Shown one piece after another: positions 44,903 to 54,514 of a stretch of 64,000 bases of DNA. The stretch comes from Nostoc sp. KVJ3 (GTDB lineage: Bacteria; Cyanobacteriota; Cyanobacteriia; Cyanobacteriales; Nostocaceae): NCBI RefSeq assembly GCF_026127265.1, contig NZ_WWFG01000001.1:1116001-1180000 (forward strand), in the 5' to 3' direction. The translations under genes were made by a program, and so were the position numbers. Every line of letters begins with the position of its first letter. Positions within the stretch are counted from its first letter, which is position 1. The notes beneath the pieces were generated by a model. The model did not search any database. It was not told where the DNA came from and was given only the letters and a program-made list of their open reading frames with translations.

Positions 44903-46204
44903 TCAAAACCGACCTAATTGCAAATTATAATTAACACTGAAGAACCAGCCATCAAAATCAATATTTTCGGCGCTTGAACTGCCTAAACTCACTCCAGCCT
45001 GAACATTCATATTAATGGTATCGGATATTTGGTAATTTAAATGCCCGAATATCCGATGAAATTGGTCTTCTCGATCGCGCTGGGTAAAGTCTGATAAGTT
45101 CACCTGGTAGTCAATACCAACCTGGAGAGGCTTTTGCAAGTAGTAGTTCAGAGACACCCAAAAGGAATTGATGATTCGATCGCGACTTGGGGGGTCAGCA
45201 AAATTTACACTCAATTCGTAAAAGCTTTCTAGCGTTAATTTTGGAGTTAAGGGATCTCGCCGTCCTAAAGACAGTTGTAGGGAATTCTCATTTAAAAAGC
45301 CATCGCCGTCTTTAAAGCTATTAGGGCGATCGCTATTGCTGGCATAAAATAACTGTTGGTTGCTAAAACTGATATCCCCGTACATTTGCGGGGATAGCTG
45401 CTGGTAAAGATTGAGATTGAATATCACCTGGTTGTAATGGTATTGTGACTGATTCATATAACGAATCACATTGCCATCAATTGAGCCGTTTAAATAAGTC
45501 TTAGATCCCAAAGGGAAATATGCAGAGGTTAGTGTCAGTCCAGAAAAAATTAAACCATCTTCTATTGGACTATTCTTTGACGAAAAAATGTTATTTGTCT
45601 CGAAGTAACCTACATGGGCTTGTAGATAGCCTATGGGTTTAAACTTCACTACAGGTTGTTCTGTCTCTGGTGGTGGCTGCTGTTCTAGAGGTCTTAACCG
45701 CACACGCAACCCCAATTCGCGATCGCTATCAGAGTGAGATGGCTGTTTTGGCGATCGCAATAGCTGCATTAGCCTCTCTAGTCTTTGGGACTGATTTATT
45801 TGAGGTGGATTCAACAATTGCTCTTTTGAGTCTGGAGGAGATATAGGTAAAACACTTGGCTGTGATTCTAGTTGTGGCGCTTCATTTTGCTTTTGACTAT
45901 CCCCAGGTTCTCCGGTTTTGTCTGGGGCTGGAGTTGTTTGGGGTGTTTGCTGTGCCACATTTAACGGCATCTGGGAGTCAAAAGGATGCGACTCACTAGA
46001 CTGCTTGCACAAAGAGTTAATTACCTTTTGCTTTAACTTCTGACACCGCCAATCGGTTATATATTGTATGCTTACTACATTTTTAGAACGCCAAATATTT
46101 GTATTTGCAGATTCTACCGCATCTACTCTAATGCAACACCAGCTTCCACCACTTGATGCTAAAAAAATACAAAAAAACAAACTCTTCCAGTTATTGAGTC
46201 GCAT
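44903..46204 (-). CDS. outer membrane beta-barrel protein, hypothetical
   Basis: About 433 aa from ATG 46204 (MRLNNWK; TTG 46222 is an extension). There is an N-terminal hydrophobic export signal (SLFFCIFLASSGGSW), then a ~120-residue Pro/Gln/Ser-rich linker (residues ~75-190). The C-terminal ~240 residues have alternating hydrophobic/polar strands and many aromatic residues (YLQAHVGYFETNNIFSS, LTLESFYELSVNF, INMNVQAGVSLG), ending in Phe (NLQLGRF), the typical barrel C-terminus. It is divergent from the FecR-domain protein, so the two may share regulation. Family not recognised. Confidence 0.72.
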   Translation of the reverse strand: MRLNNWKSLFFCIFLASSGGSWCCIRVDAVESANTNIWRSKNVVSIQYITDWRCQKLKQKVINSLCKQSSESHPFDSQMPLNVAQQTPQTTPAPDKTGEPGDSQKQNEAPQLESQPSVLPISPPDSKEQLLNPPQINQSQRLERLMQLLRSPKQPSHSDSDRELGLRVRLRPLEQQPPPETEQPVVKFKPIGYLQAHVGYFETNNIFSSKNSPIEDGLIFSGLTLTSAYFPLGSKTYLNGSIDGNVIRYMNQSQYHYNQVIFNLNLYQQLSPQMYGDISFSNQQLFYASNSDRPNSFKDGDGFLNENSLQLSLGRRDPLTPKLTLESFYELSVNFADPPSRDRIINSFWVSLNYYLQKPLQVGIDYQVNLSDFTQRDREDQFHRIFGHLNYQISDTINMNVQAGVSLGSSSAENIDFDGWFFSVNYNLQLGRF

Positions 46205-46546
46205 TTGGTTAGATCGCGTCAATCGTATTTGGCAAATGTATACTTACAAGCTATGTGGAAAGTTCCAACTCAGGAGATGCAATTGAGTGCATCTATTTTA
46301 GCTTTGTAGGTATATACTGAAGCTACAAACTAAAATTACCGTCTTTCGGATTTTTCTCCAGATTTTTTGCAACCCTGAGATGATTCAATTATGCTCCCTA
46401 TAAATAAAATAAACATATAATTCATTCGCTGCCAATTTTATCTATTAGTATAGATAATTTTCCTAAATAAACTCGCCATAACAATTATCAGCAACTTAAA
46501 CCTTTTAATTTTTTAGTATTAGTTGAAATCTCGAAGTTATCAAGCT
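46205..46546. promoter_or_regulatory. divergent promoter region, barrel protein / FecR protein
   Basis: About 340 AT-rich bases between the divergently transcribed genes. I see no clear operator palindrome. The two genes both encode envelope proteins, so common control is plausible. Confidence 0.4.
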
Positions 46547-47767
46547 ATGTTTTATAAATCGTTTCCATTGTTAGTGATTGGTTTATGGGGAATTATAGTA
46601 CTGCCTTTGCCAAATAGGGTAAGTGCTATAACTCCTTTAACACGAGCAGAAATTCAAAACCTCCGCAACTTGGTACAACTGATACCCAGAGACAGGCAGA
46701 AGAAGCGTCCTGCACGCAAATTAGATGCAATAATTCCTGGTGATGGGTTAGCAACTGGTCGAGCTTCCTTAGCGGAGTTACGCTTTAACGATGGCTCTTT
46801 AGCGCGAGTTGGGGAACAGGCTATATTTCAATTTTTACCAAAGACTCGCAGCTTTAGATTGTCAAACGGAACAGCATTACTGCTGATCCCACCAGGTAGG
46901 GGGCAAACACTTATACAAACGCCAAGCGCAGTAGCAGCAATTCGTGGTTCAGCATTATTTGTCCGCTACAACAAACAAACAGATACCACGATTGTGGGTG
47001 CGCTGACAAATAGCGGCATTGAAGTTTCTAACAAGGAAGCTTCTCAAACTCAGGTGCTGCAAGCCGGACAGATGATGGTTATAGTTAAAGGCAAATTTCA
47101 GGGCTTATACGATTTTGATCTCAGAAATTTTTATAAAACTAGCGATATGGTTCGGGGACTTGATCTAACTAGGCAAAATCTTACACCTACGGCCGATCCA
47201 GCGATCGCTAGCGTTCAAGCTGAAACTGCTGCGGCTTTGAACGCACAGTTGCCCATAACTGGCGAGGGAGTAGTTGAAAACCCATCTTTTGCAGAGCTAA
47301 CTACTACTTCAACTTCATCTAGCAATGAGATTATTACAAATGATTCTCTAATAGAGCCTATAAAAGATAATTCTCTATCAAATTCCTTTGAGGATATAGG
47401 ACAAATTCTATCAAATACTGAGCATCATTTTGGGAGAAATGGTAGTAATAACCCTGGTGTCAATTCTATTAGAATCCCAACACCTCCAAGTCCCCCAATT
47501 CAGCCGACAACGCCCGTTGTTGGTTCGGGAACTCCAACTATAACTCCTCCAGAAACAACGCCCGGTGGCGGTTCGGGAACTCCAACTACAACTCCTCCAG
47601 AAACAACGCCCGGTGGCGGTTCGGGAACTCCAACTACAACTCCTCCAGAAACAACGCCCGGTGGTGGTTCTGGAACTCCAACTACAACTCCTCCAGAAAC
47701 AACGCCTGGTGGCGGTTCGGGAACTCCAACTACAACTCCTCCAAACGTTAGACCGGGGACAAACTGA
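46547..47767 (+). CDS. FecR domain-containing envelope protein with C-terminal repeats
   Basis: About 406 aa. It has a signal peptide (PLLVIGLWGIIVLPLPNRVSA). A FecR domain spans residues ~60-180: GDGLATGRASLAELRFNDGS, ARVGEQAIFQF, TLIQTPSAVAAIRGSALFV, GALTNSGIEVSN. After a Ser/Thr-rich linker the C-terminus consists of 16-residue repeats (GTPTTTPPETTPGGGS), about four and a half units. FecR domains act in signalling or polysaccharide binding at the envelope. ATG at 46547; TTG at 46523 is possible. Divergent partner: the outer-membrane barrel gene. Confidence 0.82.
   Translation: MFYKSFPLLVIGLWGIIVLPLPNRVSAITPLTRAEIQNLRNLVQLIPRDRQKKRPARKLDAIIPGDGLATGRASLAELRFNDGSLARVGEQAIFQFLPKTRSFRLSNGTALLLIPPGRGQTLIQTPSAVAAIRGSALFVRYNKQTDTTIVGALTNSGIEVSNKEASQTQVLQAGQMMVIVKGKFQGLYDFDLRNFYKTSDMVRGLDLTRQNLTPTADPAIASVQAETAAALNAQLPITGEGVVENPSFAELTTTSTSSSNEIITNDSLIEPIKDNSLSNSFEDIGQILSNTEHHFGRNGSNNPGVNSIRIPTPPSPPIQPTTPVVGSGTPTITPPETTPGGGSGTPTTTPPETTPGGGSGTPTTTPPETTPGGGSGTPTTTPPETTPGGGSGTPTTTPPNVRPGTN
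47528..47745 (+). repeat. 48-bp coding tandem repeat in the FecR protein
   Basis: About 4.5 nearly identical copies of a 48-base unit encoding Thr/Pro/Gly-rich 16-mers. Only single-base differences between units are visible (for example ggtggcggttcg/ggtggtggttct), so it expanded recently. Confidence 0.92.
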
Positions 47768-47944
47768 GCCTAGACCAACATTTTGTAGACTGAGGTTTTC
47801 CAACGTAGCAGGAACATAGATTTATATCCGACACTAGAGACAGAATGATAACAAGTGTTAACTACTGCCTTTGGTGTTACCAAAGCAAAAAGTAATATAC
47901 CCTACGACCACAAACATCTGCTAACGCTAGATTAAATCAAGGAC

Positions 47945-48009
47945 AGGACTTACACAGGGCTGACCGGATATCCTTATATAGTTCAATAAAATTCTGTGTG
48001 TAAGTTCCC
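47945..48009. repeat. short inverted element, AGGACTTACACA ends
   Basis: 65 bp, ends aggacttacacag and ctgtgtgtaagttcc inverted. It ends 35 bases ahead of the glutathione reductase start, so it may contribute to its leader. Confidence 0.55.
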
Positions 48010-48044
48010 AGAAACTAACTTTTTGCTAGAGAGAACATAAATTT

Positions 48045-49421
48045 ATGACTTTTGATTACGACCTGTTTGTACTTGGTGCGGGTTCTGGAGGTTTGGCGGC
48101 TTCCAAACGGGCAGCTAGCTATGGAGCAAAAGTAGCGATCGCGGAATATGATTTAGTTGGTGGGACTTGTGTAATTCGTGGTTGCGTTCCTAAAAAACTT
48201 ATGGTATATGGCTCTCACTTTCCTGCACTGTTCAGTGAAGCCGCGGGCTATGGCTGGAAAGTAGATAATGCACAGTTTGACTGGGAATATTTTATTACAT
48301 CTATAGATAAGGAAGTTCGACGACTATCGCAACTACACATCAGCTTTTTAGAAAAAGCCGGAGTGGAACTAATTTCTGGTCGCGCCACATTACTAGATTC
48401 CCACACCGTAGAAGTTGATGGACGCAAAGTTACAGCAGACAAAATTTTAATTGCTGTTGGGGGTCGTCCCGTCAAACCAGATTTACCAGGGATGGAATAT
48501 GGCATTACCTCTAACGAAATCTTTCATCTCAAACAACAACCAAAACACATTGTCATTCTTGGCGCTGGTTATATTGGTACAGAATTTGCCTGTATTATGC
48601 GTGGTTTGGGTTCTGAAGTCACACAAATTACCAGGGGTGAAAAGATTTTGAAGGGGTTTGATGAAGACATTCGCACAGAAATTGAAGAGGGAATGACAAA
48701 CCACGGAATTCGGCTGATTAAGAATAATGTGGTAAAAGCAATTGAACCCGTGCCAGAAGGATTTAAACTAACTTTATCAGGGGAAGACCAAGAACCAGTA
48801 ATTGCCGATGTGTTTTTAGTGGCAACTGGCCGAACTCCTAATGTAGATAAACTAGGCTTAGAAAACGCTGGAGTTGATGTTGTCGCTAGTTCTATCGAAG
48901 GGCCAGGATACACAACCACAAATGCCATCGCAGTGAATGAATATAGTCAAACTAATCAACCGAATATCTTTGCCGTTGGTGATGTCACAGATAGAATCAA
49001 TTTAACTCCCGTCGCCATTGGCGAAGGTCGCGCCTTTGCAGACAGTGAATTCGGCAATAACCGCCGCGAATTCAGTCATGAAACTGTTCCCACAGCCATA
49101 TTTTCTAACCCAGAAGCCGCAACAGTAGGTTTAACAGAAGCCCAAGCACGCGAAAAACTCGGTGATGGCGTAACAATTTATCGCACTCGCTTCCGCCCCA
49201 TGTATTACACTTTGACTGGTAAGCAAGAAAAAACAATGATGAAGTTGGTGGTTGATAGCAACACTGACAAAGTGCTAGGCGCTCACATGGTGGGTGATAG
49301 TTCAGCTGAAATTATCCAAGGTGTAGCGATCGCACTCAAGATGGGCGCAACTAAAAAAGACTTTGATGCCACCGTTGGTATTCATCCCTCAACAGCCGAA
49401 GAATTTGTCACAATGCGGTAA
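48045..49421 (+). CDS. gor: glutathione-disulfide reductase
   Basis: 458 aa flavoprotein. The FAD-binding motif is LFVLGAGSGGLAASKRAAS; the redox-active disulfide is in GGTCVIRGCVPKKLM; the NAD(P)-binding motif is VILGAGYIGTEFACIM; the second FAD motif is IFAVGDVTDRINLTPVA; the catalytic His-Glu is in VGIHPSTAEEFVTMR. It reduces oxidised glutathione. The residues after the second Gly-rich motif (TRGEKILKGFD) should set coenzyme preference; I cannot decide NADH or NADPH from it. Apparently monocistronic. Confidence 0.95.
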   Translation: MTFDYDLFVLGAGSGGLAASKRAASYGAKVAIAEYDLVGGTCVIRGCVPKKLMVYGSHFPALFSEAAGYGWKVDNAQFDWEYFITSIDKEVRRLSQLHISFLEKAGVELISGRATLLDSHTVEVDGRKVTADKILIAVGGRPVKPDLPGMEYGITSNEIFHLKQQPKHIVILGAGYIGTEFACIMRGLGSEVTQITRGEKILKGFDEDIRTEIEEGMTNHGIRLIKNNVVKAIEPVPEGFKLTLSGEDQEPVIADVFLVATGRTPNVDKLGLENAGVDVVASSIEGPGYTTTNAIAVNEYSQTNQPNIFAVGDVTDRINLTPVAIGEGRAFADSEFGNNRREFSHETVPTAIFSNPEAATVGLTEAQAREKLGDGVTIYRTRFRPMYYTLTGKQEKTMMKLVVDSNTDKVLGAHMVGDSSAEIIQGVAIALKMGATKKDFDATVGIHPSTAEEFVTMR

Positions 49422-49430
49422 TACCAACTC

Positions 49431-49498
49431 TTGTACAGACGCGATGAATCGCGTCTCTACTCCTAATTCTTGTACAGACGCGATTTATCGCGTCTCCT
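49431..49498. repeat. two tandem copies of a palindromic dispersed repeat
   Basis: ttgtacagacgcgatgaatc gcgtctctac and a second copy with gattta in the centre; each can fold a hairpin (gacgcgat/atcgcgtc). A related copy is at 44874-44898. They lie between gor and the hydrolase gene and may terminate gor. Confidence 0.75.
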
Positions 49499-49504
49499 AA
49501 AGCT

Positions 49505-50140
49505 TTGCAATATATATATCTTCACGGTTTCGCTTCTAGTCCTAATTCTGCAAAAGCACAGGATATAGGCGATCGCTTTACCCAAATTCATACAAAGCTA
49601 AAAATTCCCGATTTGAATGCTGGTGATTTTTCGCAGTTGACAATCACCCGTCAGCTTGCTCAAGTTGCCGCAGAATTCAGTAACGATTCTACACCAATAA
49701 CGCTAATTGGCTCAAGTTTAGGTGGTTTAACCGCCGCCCACTTAGGACAGCAATATTTACAAATACAACGTCTTGTGCTGCTAGCACCAGCTTTTGGGTT
49801 TTTATCCCATTGGTTGCCCAAGCTAGGCGATGAAGAAGTACAACGTTGGCAGCAAGAAAAATATATTATGGTCTACCACTATGGAGAGAAGCGATCAATT
49901 CCTTTAAGTTACGATTTTGTTACAGATGCTGCCCAATACCAAGAAAAGCTTTTACAACGTCCTATCCCCACCCTGATTTTGCATGGGAAAAAGGATGAAG
50001 TTATTCCCATCGAAGCTAGCCGTGACTTTGCGCGTTGCCGTTCTTGGGTGGAGTTAGTCGAACTTGACAGTGACCACGCTTTGGGTAATGTTATGGAAGA
50101 AATTTGGCAGACAATTCGCCTCTTTTGCCAGTTACCTTGA
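49505..50140 (+). CDS. YqiA/YcfP-type alpha/beta hydrolase (esterase)
   Basis: 211 aa. It begins QYIYLHGFASSPNSAKAQD, the family N-terminus. The catalytic triad is visible: Ser in LIGSSLGGLTAAHLG, Asp in LILHGKKDEVIP, His in LDSDHALG. It is a small cytosolic serine hydrolase of unknown natural substrate. The only sensible start is TTG 49505, directly after the palindromic repeats, whose insertion may have replaced the original upstream region. No ribosome site is obvious. Confidence 0.85.
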   Translation: MQYIYLHGFASSPNSAKAQDIGDRFTQIHTKLKIPDLNAGDFSQLTITRQLAQVAAEFSNDSTPITLIGSSLGGLTAAHLGQQYLQIQRLVLLAPAFGFLSHWLPKLGDEEVQRWQQEKYIMVYHYGEKRSIPLSYDFVTDAAQYQEKLLQRPIPTLILHGKKDEVIPIEASRDFARCRSWVELVELDSDHALGNVMEEIWQTIRLFCQLP

Positions 50141-50473
50141 AGTTGTAAAATATTAGACTCATACCTAACCTAATATTTTTCAGTAAGTAAGTCGGCATGA
50201 AAATTTCAATGTATGTCATTGCGAATGTAAAGAAGTGGAATGAAGCATAAGTCCTTCGGACACGCTTCGCGAACACAAAGGTCTTATCAGTAGGTTGGTT
50301 TAAATAAACCTAACTATGTAACGAAATATAAAAACCCTGAAGCCCTTGTGATTGCTTTACTTCGCTTTGCTGTATTCGCAATGACATAGTTATAAATTTT
50401 CCCACCCACCTACTTAGTTTTTACATTCTGTTACCTGGTTAGGTTTATTTGTACTGACTTACTCAATTGACTT
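50141..50473. other. intergenic repeats upstream of hisC
   Basis: No gene. 50211-50390 is bounded by atgtcattgcgaat / attcgcaatgacat, an element related to the core of 35485-35672. Around it lies a larger imperfect inverted repeat, aaataaacctaactatgtaacg (from ~50303) against gttacctggttaggtttattt (to ~50450). Confidence 0.6.
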
Positions 50474-50507
50474 AAAATCCAAAATCCAAAATCCAAAATC
50501 CAAAATT
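50474..50507. repeat. heptamer tandem repeat (STRR) abutting hisC
   Basis: Four and a half tandem copies of aaaatcc, ending three bases before the hisC ATG. They leave no normal ribosome-binding sequence there. Confidence 0.88.
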
Positions 50508-50510
50508 GAT

Positions 50511-51656
50511 ATGCTTCCCTTCATCCGGTCAGATTTAGCCCAATTTACCGCCTATAAACCCCACCCCAGTAGTGATACAGCTGATTCTGTCCCCATACAG
50601 TTAGATCGGCTGGATACAAATGAAAGCCCTTATGATTTACCACCTGAGTTAAAAGAGAAACTAGCTTGGACGTATCAGCAAGTAATTGAAACAAATCGTT
50701 ATCCTGATGGTGGACATGAAACACTTAAGGATGCGATCGCAGAATACGTCAATGAATCAGCCGCCCTCCCGCTATCCAATACTGCTGCCAATATTTCTGT
50801 AGGCAATGGTTCAGATGAACTAATCCGTTCTTTATTAATCGCCACCTGTCTAGGAGGAGAAGGTTCAATTTTAGTTGCCAATCCCACTTTCTCCATGTAC
50901 GGAATTTTGGCAAAAACTTTGGGCATTCCTGTAGTGGCGGTGGGGAGAAATGAAACAAATTTTGAAATTGACTTAAAAGCTGCACAGTCTGCGATCGAAC
51001 AAACTCAAAATCCCCCCATTCGCGTAGTCTTTGTAGTACATCCCAATTCGCCGACAGCCAATAGCTTAACAGCGGCAGAGTTGACATGGTTAAGAAGTCT
51101 CAGTCAGGATATTTTGGTAGTAATTGATGAAGCTTACTTTGAATTCAGTCAAACTACCCTAGTCGGTGAATTAGCACAGCGCCCAAACTGGTTAATATTA
51201 CGTACTTTTTCTAAAGCCTTCCGACTGGCATCTCTCCGTATTGGTTATTGCGTTGCTCATCCCGAAGCGATCGCCATTTTAGAAAAAGTTCGCTTACCTT
51301 ACAATCTCCCCAGCTTTTCCATAGCAGCAGCATTACTTGCTTTACAAAACCGCCCACTTTTGCTAGAGTCAATTTCCCAAACCCTGAGTGAACGAGCCAA
51401 ACTCATCGAAATCTTATCTCAACAACCAGAATTACAAATTACCGCAAGTAATGCTAACTTTATTTACCTACGCCTGAAACTAAATGGCTTAAATTCAGAA
51501 GATGCGGCATTAAAAACTCTCCACCAGAAACTTAGGACAATGGGCACTCTTGTGCGACACATTAGTGGAGGATTGCGAATTACTGTCGGGACAATAGAAG
51601 AAAACGCCCGTACTGTTAATCGAGTCCAAGCTGCTTTGGCAGATTTAGAATTTTAG
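50511..51656 (+). CDS. hisC: histidinol-phosphate aminotransferase
   Basis: 381 aa fold-type I PLP enzyme. It shows LDTNESPYDLP near the N-terminus, the cofactor-binding NGSDELIRSL and NPNSP-like segment (VVHPNSPTANSL), the Asp in LVVIDEAYFEF, and the PLP Lys in LRTFSKAFRLASLRIGY. It converts imidazole-acetol phosphate and glutamate to histidinol phosphate in histidine synthesis. It is isolated from other his genes, as is usual in cyanobacteria. The stop is followed directly (no gap) by the convergent next gene's stop. Confidence 0.94.
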   Translation: MLPFIRSDLAQFTAYKPHPSSDTADSVPIQLDRLDTNESPYDLPPELKEKLAWTYQQVIETNRYPDGGHETLKDAIAEYVNESAALPLSNTAANISVGNGSDELIRSLLIATCLGGEGSILVANPTFSMYGILAKTLGIPVVAVGRNETNFEIDLKAAQSAIEQTQNPPIRVVFVVHPNSPTANSLTAAELTWLRSLSQDILVVIDEAYFEFSQTTLVGELAQRPNWLILRTFSKAFRLASLRIGYCVAHPEAIAILEKVRLPYNLPSFSIAAALLALQNRPLLLESISQTLSERAKLIEILSQQPELQITASNANFIYLRLKLNGLNSEDAALKTLHQKLRTMGTLVRHISGGLRITVGTIEENARTVNRVQAALADLEF

Positions 51657-52220
51657 TCAGTAATTAAAGCGGTTGTCCATTTCACTGCCCAAACGACGTA
51701 CTATTCCTACTGTTTGTGGCAGCACACCGACTAAAAGAGCAAAAGCAACATCCGGCAAAAGAGCCACTATTTCTGGTGGAAAGTATTGTTCAAATTGATC
51801 GAGAATTTTCTGAACTCGCTGCCCAGGCACTGGGTTTTCTGTAATTTGTTTGATCAATCGAATCCACTGTCGCCTAATCAAGTAAGCCTTCTGGCGTTCT
51901 TCATTAGATTCAGGAGTTAATAAAAACTGATTAGACAGATTACCTATGGGCAGTGCCCTTTGGCAATCACAATCGTAATCCCCACCTACAGCAGCCCCAG
52001 GCCCAGCAAACTCTGCATGGTAGCGTTTAAAGAGAATTAATCCATTCCGCCTACGACTATTGACGATGAAAACTTCTCCACTGTGTAAACGTGTAAGGAT
52101 ATCCGAGCCTTGCGATTGCTCAGTTCCGTCTTGCATGACAATAGAGTCAAGGAAACGAGTTTCAGGGTAATAAGTTGATACCATAGAGGTTTGATAGCGC
52201 CGATGCTGTTCGCTATCCAT
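51657..52220 (-). CDS. conserved-looking protein of unknown function
   Basis: About 187 aa from ATG 52220 (MDSEQHRRYQTS); GTG 52259 is an in-frame extension. It is soluble, with no signal peptide or membrane span until a weakly hydrophobic C-terminal stretch (IVALLPDVAFALLVGVLPQTVG). The N-terminal half has DSIVMQDGTEQSQGSDILTR and a Cys pair (DYDCDCQRAL). I do not recognise the family. It has a long (580-base) AT-rich upstream gap. Confidence 0.65.
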   Translation of the reverse strand: MDSEQHRRYQTSMVSTYYPETRFLDSIVMQDGTEQSQGSDILTRLHSGEVFIVNSRRRNGLILFKRYHAEFAGPGAAVGGDYDCDCQRALPIGNLSNQFLLTPESNEERQKAYLIRRQWIRLIKQITENPVPGQRVQKILDQFEQYFPPEIVALLPDVAFALLVGVLPQTVGIVRRLGSEMDNRFNY

Positions 52221-52259
52221 GTTTTTTAAACTTTCAACGAATTTGGTAGTAGTATGCAC

Positions 52260-52840
52260 TTTTAAAACAGAATTAGCTCTTATGTCAAATCAGGTTTTTG
52301 AATTGTTTTCTTATCAAGAGTCTTTTGGTCAATTTAACTAGGATAGTAATAAATACGCATTGTTTAGTAATCGAGTGATTATATTTTATGAGATATAACT
52401 AGATTTGTCCCCAAATTCCGAGAGTGTTTTCTTAAAGTTTTTATAAAGATGAATATCTTAATTACAAAGTTCTTATGAGGGATCGCTGATTTCCTGATAT
52501 TAATCGGATAGCCATATTTTATTTTAAGAAATTTACTTATCTATACAAAGTACTCTAATTTTGTTTTTTTATTATAAATTAAACAAGACAAAAATTTCCA
52601 TTTAAGTGAAGTTTTCTAAAGTTATATTTTGATTAATACAAGAAATAAGAATATCCGTAAAAATCTAAATAAAATATATCCTTCAAGAATTATTATTAAA
52701 GCTATATATCCAGCTATTTAGCTACATTTAGCTCATATTAGCTGATTTTTCTGACTAGGTTAGTTTCTCCTCTGAGTACCTATATAGATTGTAAATTTTC
52801 TCTAAACTAAACTAATTACAATATCAAAATTGCCAAAAAT
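52260..52840. other. AT-rich intergenic region
   Basis: About 580 bases, strongly AT-rich, without open frames or repeat elements that I recognise. The promoter of the minus-strand unknown gene should lie at its left end. Confidence 0.5.
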
Positions 52841-53497
52841 TTAGATAGTAGAATCTGTACTCAAACGTTTGTGTAATAGCATCTGGCTTGAGCGTCCTAG
52901 TAAAAATGCATTCCAATTCGATTCTACTTTATGCACTCGATATCCCACCTTGAAATAAAGTTGTCTTGCCTGATGGTTATTTTCCAAAACGTGGAGATAT
53001 AAGTCTTGAAATCCCCACTCACGAGAGACTTTTTCACAGCTAGTCAGTAACCCTGAAGCCACGCCATGTCTACGATATTTTGGGTGAACCGCTAAATTAG
53101 ATAAGTAAGGAAAACCCATACCAGCTTGGCTCCACGAATCACTGTAACGTACACCTAATTCCACACTTCCTACTAAATTATTAGCGACACCATTAGTAGC
53201 TTCAAAGGCGACTAAACAAATATGACGAGGTGGAGGTGACACCATCCGATGTCTTAAATCTTCGTAAATACCCAGACGTAGCAATGGAAAAGCCCATCCC
53301 CACATACCCTTTTGGGAGTGAAAGCTTTCAGCAATAATTTGAGCAACACCGATTAAATCAGCAGATGTAGCTGTGCGAATTTGAAATTGGCAGCAAGCTG
53401 GATCGATTGGCTGTTGCTGGCATGGATAAAAAAACCGATATTTCAAGGCTAGTTTAGTATTGATTTTATTGAACGAAAATTTTCTCAAGCCCCTCAA
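52841..53497 (-). CDS. GNAT family N-acetyltransferase
   Basis: 218 aa. The GNAT fold is visible from residue ~40: IRTATSADLIGVAQIIAESF, then strand LVGSVELGVRYS, the acetyl-CoA loop LAVHPKYRRHGVASGLLTSC, and the terminal part LYLHVLENNHQARQLYFKVG. This order matches the RimI-like branch. The acceptor is unknown. The first ~38 residues are outside the domain and basic; ATG at 53497. Confidence 0.88.
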   Translation of the reverse strand: MRGLRKFSFNKINTKLALKYRFFYPCQQQPIDPACCQFQIRTATSADLIGVAQIIAESFHSQKGMWGWAFPLLRLGIYEDLRHRMVSPPPRHICLVAFEATNGVANNLVGSVELGVRYSDSWSQAGMGFPYLSNLAVHPKYRRHGVASGLLTSCEKVSREWGFQDLYLHVLENNHQARQLYFKVGYRVHKVESNWNAFLLGRSSQMLLHKRLSTDSTI

Positions 53498-54514
53498 ACA
53501 CTATTTAAACTCAGTAAAAACCTTATATCTACCCGGCAGACTCAACTGACATTAAGATTGCTAATTAGCTTGTGCTGGTGGAGCATACAAAGTTTTACAC
53601 TTTAGTTTCGGGTTTTATAACATTTTTGAAAGAGTCTTAGAGGTTACAGCTTCATAAATCTACAATCTTTAGGTTCAGTAGGTTCAGGTGCATCTCTTGC
53701 TTTAGATAGGGGGTATATTTCAGTCTGCTTACCACAAAAACATCTGTCAACTGGCACAGGTTAAGGTAAATGGGCAGAAAAATAGCATAACCTGCCAATA
53801 GGCAGCAACTACAAAATTGTTAGGTAAGTACACCAACGGCAAATTCTGGTTTTAACCCCCCTTACTTGCAGTACTGAAATTGTTTTTGCAATTGCTGCTA
53901 CGTTAACACGACTTTGCTACCTTGCTACTAAGTCATAGGAACAAGCTGTACAGCCACTGGGGTAAGGATCTGCAAGGTTCACTAATTTCATAAGACCCAA
54001 CTTTTCAATTACCACCACTTGTCTTAATGATAGTTCTAATTGCTAAATTAGAAGGAGGTGTTTGTCTAATAGTATACTTTGGCTGTTAAATCTTATTATT
54101 TTGATATTTCTGACTCTACCATGACTACCATAAATAAAATTTACCTGCAAGTGTTATTACAACTGCTCCGTGGGGAAAACTTAATATGCAGCTTCATCTG
54201 GTTTTTTCAGCTAGCTATGAGCGCTGTATGTAGTATCAGACCATTACTCACAGGAGATGGAGGAAGATTTGGCTAGCAAGCATCGACTTTATACCCTAAA
54301 ACTGACTATGAAAGCAATTAAACTGTACCAAAACAAACGGTAATAGGCATAAGCCACTGAGATGAATTACTGTGAGTAAACCCTCCCACACTCAGCAGTC
54401 ATGTAGCCAAGCAGCCCTATTAGTCGAAATGCTCTGCTCTTACCTGACTCAGAAAAATCCTTACCTGATCAGATTATTCTTTATCCGACTGCCGTTGCAG
54501 CAGGAAAGCGGTGC
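53498..54514. other. 1-kb intergenic region upstream of cyaC
   Basis: No gene that I trust: a 65-codon frame at 54079 (TTG start) lacks family resemblance. The sequence holds no repeat element like those elsewhere. It is likely a long promoter/leader for cyaC. A strong purine-rich site (aaggaggtg at 54051-54059) is followed by no suitable start codon in spacing range. Confidence 0.45.

Noticed and set aside
47411..47803. Ser/Trp-rich frame opposite the FecR gene
   Set aside because: Antisense reading of the 48-bp tandem repeat.
54079..54276. 65-codon frame in the cyaC upstream region
   Set aside because: TTG start, no ribosome site at correct spacing and no recognisable family.
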